A stretch of 64,000 bases of DNA from an uncultured Marinifilum sp. (lineage in GTDB: Bacteria; Bacteroidota; Bacteroidia; Bacteroidales; Marinifilaceae), in the NCBI RefSeq assembly GCF_963677195.1, contig NZ_OY781918.1:1042923-1106922 (forward strand), given 5' to 3'. Made by a program: the position numbers and the translations under genes. The stretch's first letter is position 1, and every line of letters begins with the position of its first letter. Positions 45,529 through 53,128 of the stretch are shown piece after piece. The notes below the pieces were generated by a model that ran no database searches, was not told the DNA's origin, and saw only the letters and a list, made by a program, of their open reading frames with translations.

Positions 45529-45532
45529 CTGA

Positions 45533-45631
45533 AATGATTTTGGAACAGGGTGGAGTATCGGTTGGAATTTGGGTAAGAAATGGGGTCCAAGTACGTGGTA
45601 TGGAAATAATGATTATAAATATTTTGAATAA
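45533..45631 (+). pseudogene. C-terminal remnant of a toxin-like gene
   Basis: A 32-codon frame ending in NLGKKWGPSTWYGNNDYKYFE-stop, which matches the end of cassette C (NLGVNYGPSTWYGDNDYKWFE) at 49732-49795. It opens right after a stop and has no start. It lies 7 bases before an immunity-like gene, the same spacing as in cassette C. Confidence 0.75.
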
Positions 45632-45880
45632 TACTCGCATGAAGGATTTATACAGATACATTTTTACAAAAGCATACTTTTTTTGCATTACCGTTTTTAA
45701 GGAAAAGGAATTTCCGCAATATTTTGCTTCAGGAGTTGTGACTCTTGCATTGGTAACTCAAATTGTAATTATTTTAGAATTAATAGAATATCTTTCATTT
45801 CCAACTAGAGTTAACATATTTGGAGAATATCATGGCTATTTTGCTGTGTTTTGTTGGGGAGTAGTTCTATTATATATTAA

Positions 45881-46927
45881 TAATGCGAATCCAGAGTTAA
45901 AAAACAATAAAAAAAGTTTGTTAAATCCTTGATTATCAGTGGAGTATATTTGTTTAAATCCTTGAAAATCAGTATCTTGAGGTCAGTTTCGAAGTGACAA
46001 TTAGATATGATTTCCAAGGATAAAGACGACAAGTTAATAAGAATTTACTTTTTGGTTTGCGAAAAGTTTGAAGAACTTCAATTTTATTGTGAAAGATTCA
46101 GTAATAACAGTAAACCTGAATTTACCGATCAAGAAATTATGACCATTTATTTATACTGTATGCACTATGAAGAGCATATAAAAGTAAAACAAATTCACCG
46201 TTTTGCTTCTGACTGGTTGAGATCATGGTTTCCAAAGTTAGTAGGCTATAAAGCCTTTAATAACAGACTTAATAAACTAAGTGGAGCTTTTGCCCGGTTA
46301 GTTGAAATACTTTTGTCAGACTATCAGCCGGAAGATTGTTGTCTGGATCAAAGTTTATTGGACTCAATGCCAATTATTACCTGTTCAGGCAAACGTTCTG
46401 GAAAAGTTGCAACAGAAATAACAGATAAAGGATTCTGCTCGACAAAAGGTATTTATTATTATGGTATGAAACTGCATTTATTGGGTTTCAGACGTATTGG
46501 TAAATTGCCACATCCTGAGCAAATACTATTTACTCCTGCTTCTGTTAATGATGTTAATGTTTTTAAAGAAGCATGGTCAGGTATTGAGAACAGAACATTT
46601 TTTGGCGATAAAATATACTTTATTAATGAGCTTAACCAGAATATGTTGAAACATCAAAACTCTCAGACTCTTGCTCCAATCAAAGGGGTAAAAGGAATGC
46701 CAGATGTAATAAAACAGAGAATTAAAGCTGCTGATGATTTATTCTCAACGGCAGTATCCAGAATTAGGCAACCTGTTGAGGCAATATTCAATTGGTTAAT
46801 TGAAAAAACAGATATTCAAAAAGCTAGTAAAGTCAGATCTACAAAAGGATTAATGATACATACTTTTGGCAGGTTAGCTGCTGCTTTCATTGCATTAGCA
46901 CTTTAGATCAACTCTGGATTCGCATTA
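45881..46927 (+). mobile_element. IS982-family insertion sequence, intact
   Basis: A 1047-bp element with perfect 18-bp terminal inverted repeats, TAATGCGAATCCAGAGTT at 45881-45898 and its reverse complement at 46910-46927, and one transposase gene. The flanks ATATTAA and ATAATAA are an imperfect 7-bp target duplication. It splits an immunity-like gene. Confidence 0.92.
46007..46906 (+). CDS. IS982-family transposase
   Basis: A 299-residue DDE transposase. The first part is helical and DNA-binding (TDQEIMTIYLYCMH). The catalytic core shows DQSLLDSMPI, FFGDKIYFIN and EAIFNWLIEKTDIQ, the likely DDE residues, and ends GRLAAAFIALAL. It fills the element between the terminal repeats and has no frameshift, so it may be active. 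A fragment of the same gene lies in the globin relic at 20163-20337. Confidence 0.93.
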   Translation: MISKDKDDKLIRIYFLVCEKFEELQFYCERFSNNSKPEFTDQEIMTIYLYCMHYEEHIKVKQIHRFASDWLRSWFPKLVGYKAFNNRLNKLSGAFARLVEILLSDYQPEDCCLDQSLLDSMPIITCSGKRSGKVATEITDKGFCSTKGIYYYGMKLHLLGFRRIGKLPHPEQILFTPASVNDVNVFKEAWSGIENRTFFGDKIYFINELNQNMLKHQNSQTLAPIKGVKGMPDVIKQRIKAADDLFSTAVSRIRQPVEAIFNWLIEKTDIQKASKVRSTKGLMIHTFGRLAAAFIALAL

Positions 46928-47094
46928 ATAATAAAAAAAGATACTTAGCAATTATAAAATCCTGTAAAGAACTTCCTGATAAGAAAAAGAAGAATCTAAA
47001 AGTTTACAGTATCATCTATCTACTCTTCTTATTTGTATCCTTTTTTCTTTTGGGAGCGTTAATTAGGGAATACAACATTGCCCATCCTAAATAG

Positions 47095-47253
47095 TGTAAG
47101 TATAGACGTTTATGCACTCAGATTGGATATGGAAGGGTATTACTTCCTACAAGTGGTGATGTTCAAATTCGTATTGTAATTGGTTATTCAACATGGCATT
47201 TTCCAAATGGATCATCAAATACGGTTTTGTACAAAGATTTTTTTAAACCTTAG
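47095..47253 (+). pseudogene. C-terminal remnant of an unknown toxin-like or secreted protein
   Basis: An open frame without start begins after the stop at 47094 and ends at 47253: GYGRVLLPTSGDVQIRIVIG, then YSTWHFPNGSSNTVLYKDFFKP-stop. It has no match to the other cassettes here. Being placed 8 bases before a lipoprotein gene, it could be the tip whose partner is that lipoprotein. Confidence 0.45.
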
Positions 47254-47261
47254 ATTTTATT

Positions 47262-47957
47262 ATGAAGAAAGTATTAGGAGTTACATTGCTAGTCTGTATC
47301 ATTCTTAGTTGTGGAAGAAAGAATAAAGAATTAAAAAAAGAACTGGATAATTCGGTAGAAAATGCAGAGAATATCTTGGACTTAACGAAGAAGACTAATG
47401 AGGAAATGGTTAATTATTCGGATGAGAAATTAGTTGAATTAGCCATGGATTTATATGATAATGTTGGCGGTGATCCACATTTTAAGGAAGATTCGTTGAA
47501 ATTGCATTATGCATTGCGCTATCTTGAAGTTGCAATTGCAAAAAATCCAAATAACGAATCAGCCTATCTTAGTAAAATAAATGTTTGTGTGGCATTTAAA
47601 GAATATGAAAAGGCTATACAGTCAATCAATTCATTGTTTTTTATTAAAGGAGAATATGCTGAAGGTCTTATGTATAAAGGGATGTTGTATGAAATGTTAC
47701 AAACTAAAGATAGTGCTACTATAGCCTACAAAAAAGCATTAAAAAAGTATAATAAAAGAATTAATGAGACTAATGCTTTAAACGATAAAGTAAACAAAGC
47801 TATACTTTATTGTTTTATAGAAGAGGAAGGTAGAGGTCTTGAAGAAATCAATAATATTATTAAAGAAAATCCGAATAATAATTTCGCAGTACAAATAAAA
47901 GAGCAGGTAATTGAAAATTTTGATAAGACTAAATTTATCGATACTAGTCTTAGGTGA
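47262..47957 (+). CDS. TPR lipoprotein, possible immunity protein
   Basis: A 231-residue lipoprotein (lipobox IILSC, Cys17). After a charged linker it has tetratricopeptide-like helices (ALRYLEVAIAKNPNNESAYLSKI, YEKAIQSINSLFF, GLMYKGMLYEMLQTKDSATIAYKKALKKYN, GLEEINNIIKENPNNNFAV). TPR lipoproteins of this size occur as partners of RHS tips in Bacteroidota. It follows a toxin-tip remnant and precedes an immunity-like membrane protein by 5 bases. Confidence 0.65.
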   Translation: MKKVLGVTLLVCIILSCGRKNKELKKELDNSVENAENILDLTKKTNEEMVNYSDEKLVELAMDLYDNVGGDPHFKEDSLKLHYALRYLEVAIAKNPNNESAYLSKINVCVAFKEYEKAIQSINSLFFIKGEYAEGLMYKGMLYEMLQTKDSATIAYKKALKKYNKRINETNALNDKVNKAILYCFIEEEGRGLEEINNIIKENPNNNFAVQIKEQVIENFDKTKFIDTSLR

Positions 47958-47962
47958 AATAA

Positions 47963-48373
47963 ATGATGAAAAAACTATATTATTTAATTTGGTCAGATTC
48001 TATTCTTAGTTTTAAGAAGTATCATCCTACAAGGGAAGACTGGAAAATGGCTATCTTTCTTTTAAATACATGGATAAATGCATTAAATTTATGGATTTTA
48101 TTTATTTGGTTAAAATATTTTGACTTGCTAAATGTTTCCCTGATAAGAGTCGAGTTATTTCCAGGTGATATGTTGGATAAATTTGTATCTTTTTCACTCG
48201 TATTTGCGTTGCCTTTTGGGCTACTCAATTACTTTCTTATTTTCTATAAGGATAGATATAAACGCATACTTATAAAGTATCCTTCACCTCCCCAAAGATG
48301 TGCGTTTATTTACTCAACTGTGATTACTTTAGGAGCTTTTATTACTGCAATATTGTATGGGTTACTTACTTAA
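47963..48373 (+). CDS. Small membrane protein, orphan immunity candidate
   Basis: A 136-residue protein (MMKKLYYLIWSDSILSFKK start) with three or four hydrophobic spans and the basic motif FYKDRYKRILIKY. It is a clear paralogue of the gene at 49802: both have NAWI-like ALNLWI, FIWLKYF, FALPFG, LNYFL and end GAFITA-LYGLLT. No intact cognate toxin lies upstream; a truncated module follows. Confidence 0.68.
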   Translation: MMKKLYYLIWSDSILSFKKYHPTREDWKMAIFLLNTWINALNLWILFIWLKYFDLLNVSLIRVELFPGDMLDKFVSFSLVFALPFGLLNYFLIFYKDRYKRILIKYPSPPQRCAFIYSTVITLGAFITAILYGLLT

Positions 48374-48412
48374 AATGAATTTTTGTGTAAGTTTTAAAGC
48401 TTTACGGTTTAG

Positions 48413-48574
48413 AAATTAAGAGCTACAGTAGATTCAAATGGCCGAATGGAATACCAACTTTCCAATTATTTTGCTAGTCCAGAGGATTTAAAAGCCTTGG
48501 CTAAAAATTTGCCGGAAGGGAGCTGTTTAATTTTGCTAGAAGATGGATCATTAAGTGTTGAGTCTTTGGGTTAA
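48413..48574 (+). pseudogene. Orphan truncated copy of the module
   Basis: After one extra base near 48418 the frame reads RATVDSNGRMEYQLSNYFAS, EDLKALAKNLPEGSCLILL, EDGSLSVESLG-stop. It therefore begins within the module at the ILEL/RATVD point and ends just after LSVE, with no C-terminal tip. It sits 40 bases behind an immunity-like gene. The rest of 48374-48591 has no other gene. Confidence 0.82.
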
Positions 48575-48591
48575 CCAGAAATCTCTTCGGA

Positions 48592-49008
48592 TGGGCTTTT
48601 TACTACAATTCCTAACGCAGATGCTGTTTTTATTGTCAATCATAATCCAAATTCATAAAATCGTAATAATCTCAATTTAAATATTTTGATGACTAATATT
48701 GTTTTCATAAATTTGATTTTTATAAATTATCTTATGATGTAGTAGACAATCAAACGAAAAGCTTTTATAATATTAATTTTACTCATGGATAACAAACTTT
48801 ACAATACCATTCAAGAGCTCGGCAGAAGCATACAGTCTGCTCAGGAAGCAGCCAAAAGGCAGTGCACAAGCTCCAGTATAAATCCGCAAATCGCATTTCA
48901 ATCAGAACTCGATTATAAAATGCAGCAGTATGTTCACCAAATGCATACCTATCTGAATATCGATAGGGTATTGGGTTTTCCCATTCAACCGATGGGCTAC
49001 AGCAGCGA
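48592..49008 (+). repeat. 417-bp direct repeat, copy 2: leader plus 5' end of cassette C
   Basis: Copy of 41856-42272 with one substitution, offset 6736 bases. It includes a second copy of the consensus promoter. Confidence 0.95.
48685..48715 (+). promoter_or_regulatory. Promoter of toxin-like cassette C
   Basis: TTTG (48685-48688), 19 bases, TAAATTTG (48708-48715), identical to the cassette A promoter. Confidence 0.7.
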
Positions 49009-49795
49009 GAGCGAAGTTTCCGATTGGGGTGTAAAGGTTCGTCTGGCCATTCATCATTATCCTCCTGTAAAACCCATGATCATTGAAGCTCCCGAAATGA
49101 TTTTGGAATTGCGAGCGATAGTAGACAAAGATGGACAAATGAGGTATCATTTTACGAATTACTTTGCCAATCCAGAAGATTTGAAAGCATTGGGTAAAAA
49201 CTTACCCGAGGGGGCATGTCTTGTTTTAAATGAAAATGGATCGTTAAGTGTGGAATATATAGAAGAGCCATTTCTGAAATCTTCAGAGGGAAGTTTCTTT
49301 TCAATAGCTGGTGAGGATGCATCTAGTGGAGGGATAACAGGCAGAAAGGTTGTAGAAGGAGCTTTAACAACGGAAGGTGCTTATAGTACATTGTTGCATA
49401 ATCATACGAGTTATACAACAACTAATGGATTGACAAAAAATATTTATAAGGCAAATGGACGCATTAGATCAGCTAGAGCACAAGGTTATGCAAATGCATC
49501 AAAAACGTTGAAATGTATTGGAGAAGTGGGAAATGTTGTAACCACAGGAATGTCTTATTATGATATTGCCAAAGGAGATTCACAACCAATTACATATGTT
49601 GATGCTGGAGTTGGAACAATGGGTATATTAGCTTCTGGAGCATCTTATTTTTACGGAGTACAAATACCTGTAGTTGGAGAAGTTGTTGCGATTTATGGAA
49701 CGCTTCGATTAACTTGGGATGTGTCTTTTAATTTGGGTGTAAATTATGGTCCGAGTACTTGGTATGGTGATAATGATTATAAATGGTTTGAGTAA
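48785..49795 (+). CDS. Cassette C: putative polymorphic-toxin-like protein, full length
   Basis: A 336-residue protein. Residues 1-75 are identical to cassette A at DNA level; residues 76-160 are a diverged version of the same module (VRLAIHHYPPVKPMIIEAPE, NYFANPEDLKALGKNLPEGACLVLNENGSLSVE). The unique C-terminus has a KTLKCIGEVGNVVTTGMSYYDIAKGD segment, hydrophobic glycine-rich helices (GVGTMGILASGASYFYG, VPVVGEVVAIYG) and ends GPSTWYGDNDYKWFE, an ending familiar from RHS tips of Bacteroidota. It has the shared promoter and is followed by an intact immunity-like gene. Confidence 0.7.
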   Translation: MDNKLYNTIQELGRSIQSAQEAAKRQCTSSSINPQIAFQSELDYKMQQYVHQMHTYLNIDRVLGFPIQPMGYSSESEVSDWGVKVRLAIHHYPPVKPMIIEAPEMILELRAIVDKDGQMRYHFTNYFANPEDLKALGKNLPEGACLVLNENGSLSVEYIEEPFLKSSEGSFFSIAGEDASSGGITGRKVVEGALTTEGAYSTLLHNHTSYTTTNGLTKNIYKANGRIRSARAQGYANASKTLKCIGEVGNVVTTGMSYYDIAKGDSQPITYVDAGVGTMGILASGASYFYGVQIPVVGEVVAIYGTLRLTWDVSFNLGVNYGPSTWYGDNDYKWFE

Positions 49796-49801
49796 AAACT
49801 T

Positions 49802-50209
49802 ATGAGGAATCTTTATTATATGATATGGTCTGATGCGATTATAAGTTTTAAGAAGCATCAGCCAGATAGAACGAATTGGAAATTTACTTTATTTGTATAT
49901 ATTACTTGGATACACGCATTAAATTTGTGGATAATCTTTATTTGGTTAAAATATTTTGAGTTATTAAATATTCCACTCATAAAAATCGATGTTTTCATAA
50001 GTGATATGATAAATAAATTTGTTGCATTTACTATCATGTTTGCATTGCCTTTTGGTGTTTTAAATTATTTCTTGGTATTCCGTAATAATCGATACGAGAA
50101 AATAATTCAGAAATATAGAGATGTTAAATTAAGATACGCTCCTATTTATTCATTTACAATTGCATTAGGGGCTTTTATTACAGCAGTATTGTACGGGCTA
50201 CTTACTTAA
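49802..50209 (+). CDS. Small membrane protein, putative immunity protein of cassette C
   Basis: A 135-residue membrane protein, 6 bases after cassette C. MRNLYYMIWSDAIISFKKHQPDR, then hydrophobic spans (WIHALNLWIIFIWLKYF; FALPFGVLNYFLVF), the basic FRNNRYEKIIQKY and a last span. It is a paralogue of the gene at 47963 (roughly half of residues identical by eye). Confidence 0.7.
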   Translation: MRNLYYMIWSDAIISFKKHQPDRTNWKFTLFVYITWIHALNLWIIFIWLKYFELLNIPLIKIDVFISDMINKFVAFTIMFALPFGVLNYFLVFRNNRYEKIIQKYRDVKLRYAPIYSFTIALGAFITAVLYGLLT

Positions 50210-50252
50210 AAAACAAAATAAATATTTGTGTAAGCTTTAAAGCTATATAATC

Positions 50253-50922
50253 TTGGAATTGCAGGCTACAGTAGATTCAAATGGAAGAATGGAATACCAA
50301 CTTTCTAATTACTTTGCCAATCCAACTGATTTAAAAGCCTTGGCTCCACATTTGCCGGAAGGGAGCTGTTTAATTTTGTTGGAAGATGGATCATTAAGTG
50401 TTGAGGAATTTGAGGAAGGAGGTGTTGGATCTTCATTTTCTGGACCAAATTACTCTATGAAGGGAGGTGATGCCTCTTCAAACGGGGGGGGCGTATGGTT
50501 GGGATGATGCAGCGAGCAATACTTTTAGTGTTATGGGTGCTGCGGGGAGTGGGGCTAAAGCGATCTTGGATAATAGGGGAGCATACATGCCGCGAGGGCA
50601 AATTTATAAAGTTAACAAACCTGTTACAGTTCGAACCCCTGTTGTAAATATTAATACAACATCTAAAGTGCTAAACACAACTCGTGTAGCTGGTAAGGTT
50701 TGTGTTGTTGCAGGGGTTGTTACTACAGGTATTTCGGTCTACAATGATATTGATAATGGTGATTATTATAGTGCTGGTACAAGGACTGCGGTATATGGTG
50801 TTGCTGCTGGTGTTGCTTTTATTCCAGTAGTGGGTTGGGGTCTCTCAATCGGAATTGGTGTTGCTGATGCCGTATGGGGAGATCAGTTCTATAATTGGGT
50901 TGAAACAAAAATGAGAGATTAA
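50253..50922 (+). pseudogene. Cassette D: 5'-truncated, frameshifted toxin-like gene
   Basis: The first part (from 50253) begins inside the module at LELQATVDSNGRMEYQLSN and continues through LSVEEFEEGGVGSS to a run of eight G at 50484-50491, after which that frame stops at 50507. The C-terminal part continues in another frame to 50922: AYGWDDAASNTFSVMGAAGSG, VAGKVCVVAGVVTTGISVYND, then hydrophobic helices (VYGVAAGVAFIPVVGWG) and FYNWVETKMRD. Removing one G joins the two. It lacks a promoter and the first 110 or so residues, so it looks like a silent cassette rather than an expressed gene. Confidence 0.78.
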
Positions 50923-50924
50923 AA

Positions 50925-51326
50925 ATGATAGTATATAATTATTTATTTTATAAAAGTTACATTCTAGCAAAGCGTTCAAGAAACTTTGATGATATGCCTG
51001 TATTAGGTGGAATTATTTTTGTAGTTGCCTGTGTAATGTTTAATATTTTTACGATTACTCAAGTATTTGAAGGTCTTGGAGTAATGGATGTAGAATTTAA
51101 AGAGAGATACAAATTTCCTTTTGCCCTTGCATTAGTTGGTATAATGTTAGGCTATTATTTATTTAAAGGCAGATATAAAAGAATAATAGAGAAATATGAG
51201 CAGAGTAAAAGTGGGAAACCTCAGTTACATCCTATATTTGTTATAATAATCTATTATGGAATAAGTTTTTGTTTGTTGTTAATAGCAGGATTATATAAAA
51301 ATCAGGATTGGATTTTCGCAAAATAG
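50925..51326 (+). CDS. Small membrane protein, putative immunity protein of cassette D
   Basis: A 133-residue protein, 2 bases after cassette D. MIVYNYLFYKSYILAKRSRNF, two spans, the basic FKGRYKRIIEKYEQ and a final span (IYYGISFCLLLIAGLY). It fits the group layout. It is intact although its cognate tip is out of frame. Confidence 0.65.
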   Translation: MIVYNYLFYKSYILAKRSRNFDDMPVLGGIIFVVACVMFNIFTITQVFEGLGVMDVEFKERYKFPFALALVGIMLGYYLFKGRYKRIIEKYEQSKSGKPQLHPIFVIIIYYGISFCLLLIAGLYKNQDWIFAK

Positions 51327-51404
51327 GTAAATGAAGTCCAAGTAATGAAGTGAATCCCAAATATTAGATGCTTAGTTAAAAAAAAATTCACACTCAGTTT
51401 TTGT

Positions 51405-51563
51405 GAATATTGAATACCAACTTTCTAATTACTTTGCTAACCCTAAAGATTTAAAAGCATTAGCACCACATTTGCCAGAGGGGGAACTGTTTAATTTGCT
51501 TTGTTAAGTGTTGAGGCAGAAGAAGCATGTGAGGATATAGAAAAAAAGGACCACCCCGCAAGA
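51405..51563 (+). pseudogene. Cassette E: last, heavily decayed module remnant
   Basis: From about 51411 the translation is EYQLSNYFANPKDLKALAPH, LPEG, then a damaged ELFNLL and a stop, with LSVEAEE recoverable in another frame near 51508. Start, promoter and tip are absent. The rest of 51327-51624 holds nothing else that I can support. Confidence 0.8.
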
Positions 51564-51624
51564 TAGTCCCTGAATTTTGAATTGATGTACTTATTCCATT
51601 TTAGGAGTTGTATAAATTTACACT

Positions 51625-53109
51625 TTATTTTTTTAAAGGCCTTTTTTTACGTTTTCTTTCTTTTTTTAATTCATCCTCGAAAGAGCATGAATTTCTAAGA
51701 ACCGTTTTGTCTTTACAGCCAAACAGAAAGTTAATTCCGAATCGGAAATTGGCTACTTGTGCACTATTTGGTTTAATGGCTGCCATAACATTATCGCTTA
51801 TGGCATAAAATTGCACTGGCCCGGCTTTAGCAGCTAATCCGAAACCAATGTTGTTGTACGAATTGTTGGTTGCTGTATAGCTTAAGCTGGTGCTTAGATT
51901 TTTAAAAAATCGTGCGTTAGCCGATAAACTTAAGGAAGATTGTACTTTTCCATTAAATATTTCGGTTCGGGTTAAGGCGCCTAAGTTAACTTTCTCTGAA
52001 ATTTGATGTGTTCCGCCCAAATAAATTTTTGTTGGAAGTGCAACAGAATACGATCCAGATAAGTCGCTAACTCTGAATTCATCTGCAATATCGTCGGAAA
52101 GATCTTCGAATACATCTTCAATTTCTTCATAATTAGGATCGTTAGAGTTTCCCGATTGCGACCAATCTGTACCATCGTAGGTAAATTGACCATCCTGAAC
52201 AAATTCATAACCATCCGATTTCCAGCTAATGGCTCCCATATCCAGAATACTGGCATACAATCTTGTTTTCTCATCCATTTGATATGTCATACCTAAATCT
52301 ATGGCAAATCCTTTATTTTGGGTATTCAGGAAAAAATCGGCATCGTAATCGTCGCTGTTAAAGTTAATGTCATCGACATATCCATCGCTGTCGTAACTAA
52401 TTTGATTAATTGGAACAGATACTCTTAAGCGATGCTGCGAATTAAGAATAATTTGGTCGCCCGAAGCCGATGTGAACACCGACATATCCGATTCCTCCAT
52501 GTGCATATTGGCTACTCCAAACAGCATTTTTCCTTTTACACCAACAGTCCATTTGTCGTTAATTTTTTTTGAAACTCCCAGGGCAATTTCATGATAATAA
52601 GATGCATCAACTCCAAGTCCACCCCAATTGGAGGTTTTTCCTCGGTAATTGTAATTACCATCTTTTAAAAATGAAATCATCTCCTTGTCGAAACTAAAAC
52701 GGGCATCTTCTTTTTCGATAATATCGAGAGTGAAATAGTAATCTTTAGCCTTAATGCCCAAGGCGAAGAGAGTTAGTTCAGTTTGCTGAGATACAAAGTT
52801 GGTGGTTTTTAGGGCATCGTGAAAACTGTTAACATCTACAACCAGCGAATCCGATTGAATTCCAGTTCCATCGGTAATTACATCCTTATAGGCAAAGCTA
52901 CTATTGCTATAATTAAAATAGATGGAACTTAGAGCGGGAAATCCCACAAAAACTTTACAATCGGGGCGAATTGCCGGATTTAATTGGTTCGACTGAGGAA
53001 CATTTTGCATTAAATACAAAGTATTATTTAGTTTCTGAGAAGAAGCTGAAGAGTATAGGAATATCAGTAGAAATACTGTAACGGATATTTTTGAAAGTAA
53101 TTTTATCAT
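51625..53109 (-). CDS. DUF5723 outer-membrane protein
   Basis: A 494-residue protein with a signal peptide (VFLLIFLYSSASS) and a beta-barrel pattern. LMQNVPQSNQLNPAIRPDCKVFVGFPALSSIYFNYSNSSF is the DUF5723 opening; GLGVDASYYHEIALGVSKKINDKWTVGVKGKMLFG and the FGLAAKAGPVQFYAISDNVMA region recall PorV/FadL-like barrels. Function is unknown; these are common outer-membrane proteins in Bacteroidota. It lies 19 bases behind the large lipoprotein gene. Confidence 0.8.
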   Translation of the reverse strand: MIKLLSKISVTVFLLIFLYSSASSQKLNNTLYLMQNVPQSNQLNPAIRPDCKVFVGFPALSSIYFNYSNSSFAYKDVITDGTGIQSDSLVVDVNSFHDALKTTNFVSQQTELTLFALGIKAKDYYFTLDIIEKEDARFSFDKEMISFLKDGNYNYRGKTSNWGGLGVDASYYHEIALGVSKKINDKWTVGVKGKMLFGVANMHMEESDMSVFTSASGDQIILNSQHRLRVSVPINQISYDSDGYVDDINFNSDDYDADFFLNTQNKGFAIDLGMTYQMDEKTRLYASILDMGAISWKSDGYEFVQDGQFTYDGTDWSQSGNSNDPNYEEIEDVFEDLSDDIADEFRVSDLSGSYSVALPTKIYLGGTHQISEKVNLGALTRTEIFNGKVQSSLSLSANARFFKNLSTSLSYTATNNSYNNIGFGLAAKAGPVQFYAISDNVMAAIKPNSAQVANFRFGINFLFGCKDKTVLRNSCSFEDELKKERKRKKRPLKK

Positions 53110-53128
53110 AGTGGAAAAAATAAAAATG

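Larger units (their letters stand above)
45639..47094 (+). pseudogene. Immunity-like membrane protein gene interrupted by an IS982 element
   Basis: The 5' part (45639-45880) starts MKDLYRYIFTKAYFF and gives two hydrophobic spans up to VVLLYIN. The 3' part resumes after the element at 46930 as NKKRYLAIIKSCKELPDKKKKN, a last span (IIYLLFLFVSFFLLGALI) and a stop at 47094. Joined, the protein has about 137 residues and the YINNKKRYLAIIK junction lines up with YFLVFRNNRYEKIIQKY of the gene at 49802. The frame through the left end of the element stops at 45932. Confidence 0.82.

Noticed and set aside
45881..46927. Clean target-site duplication of the IS982 element
   Set aside because: The flanks ATATTAA and ATAATAA differ by one base, so only an imperfect duplication can be claimed.
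41770..51600. Type VI secretion or eCIS particle genes near the cassettes
   Set aside because: I found no Hcp, VgrG, sheath or baseplate-like genes in the window; an export route must be elsewhere if it exists.
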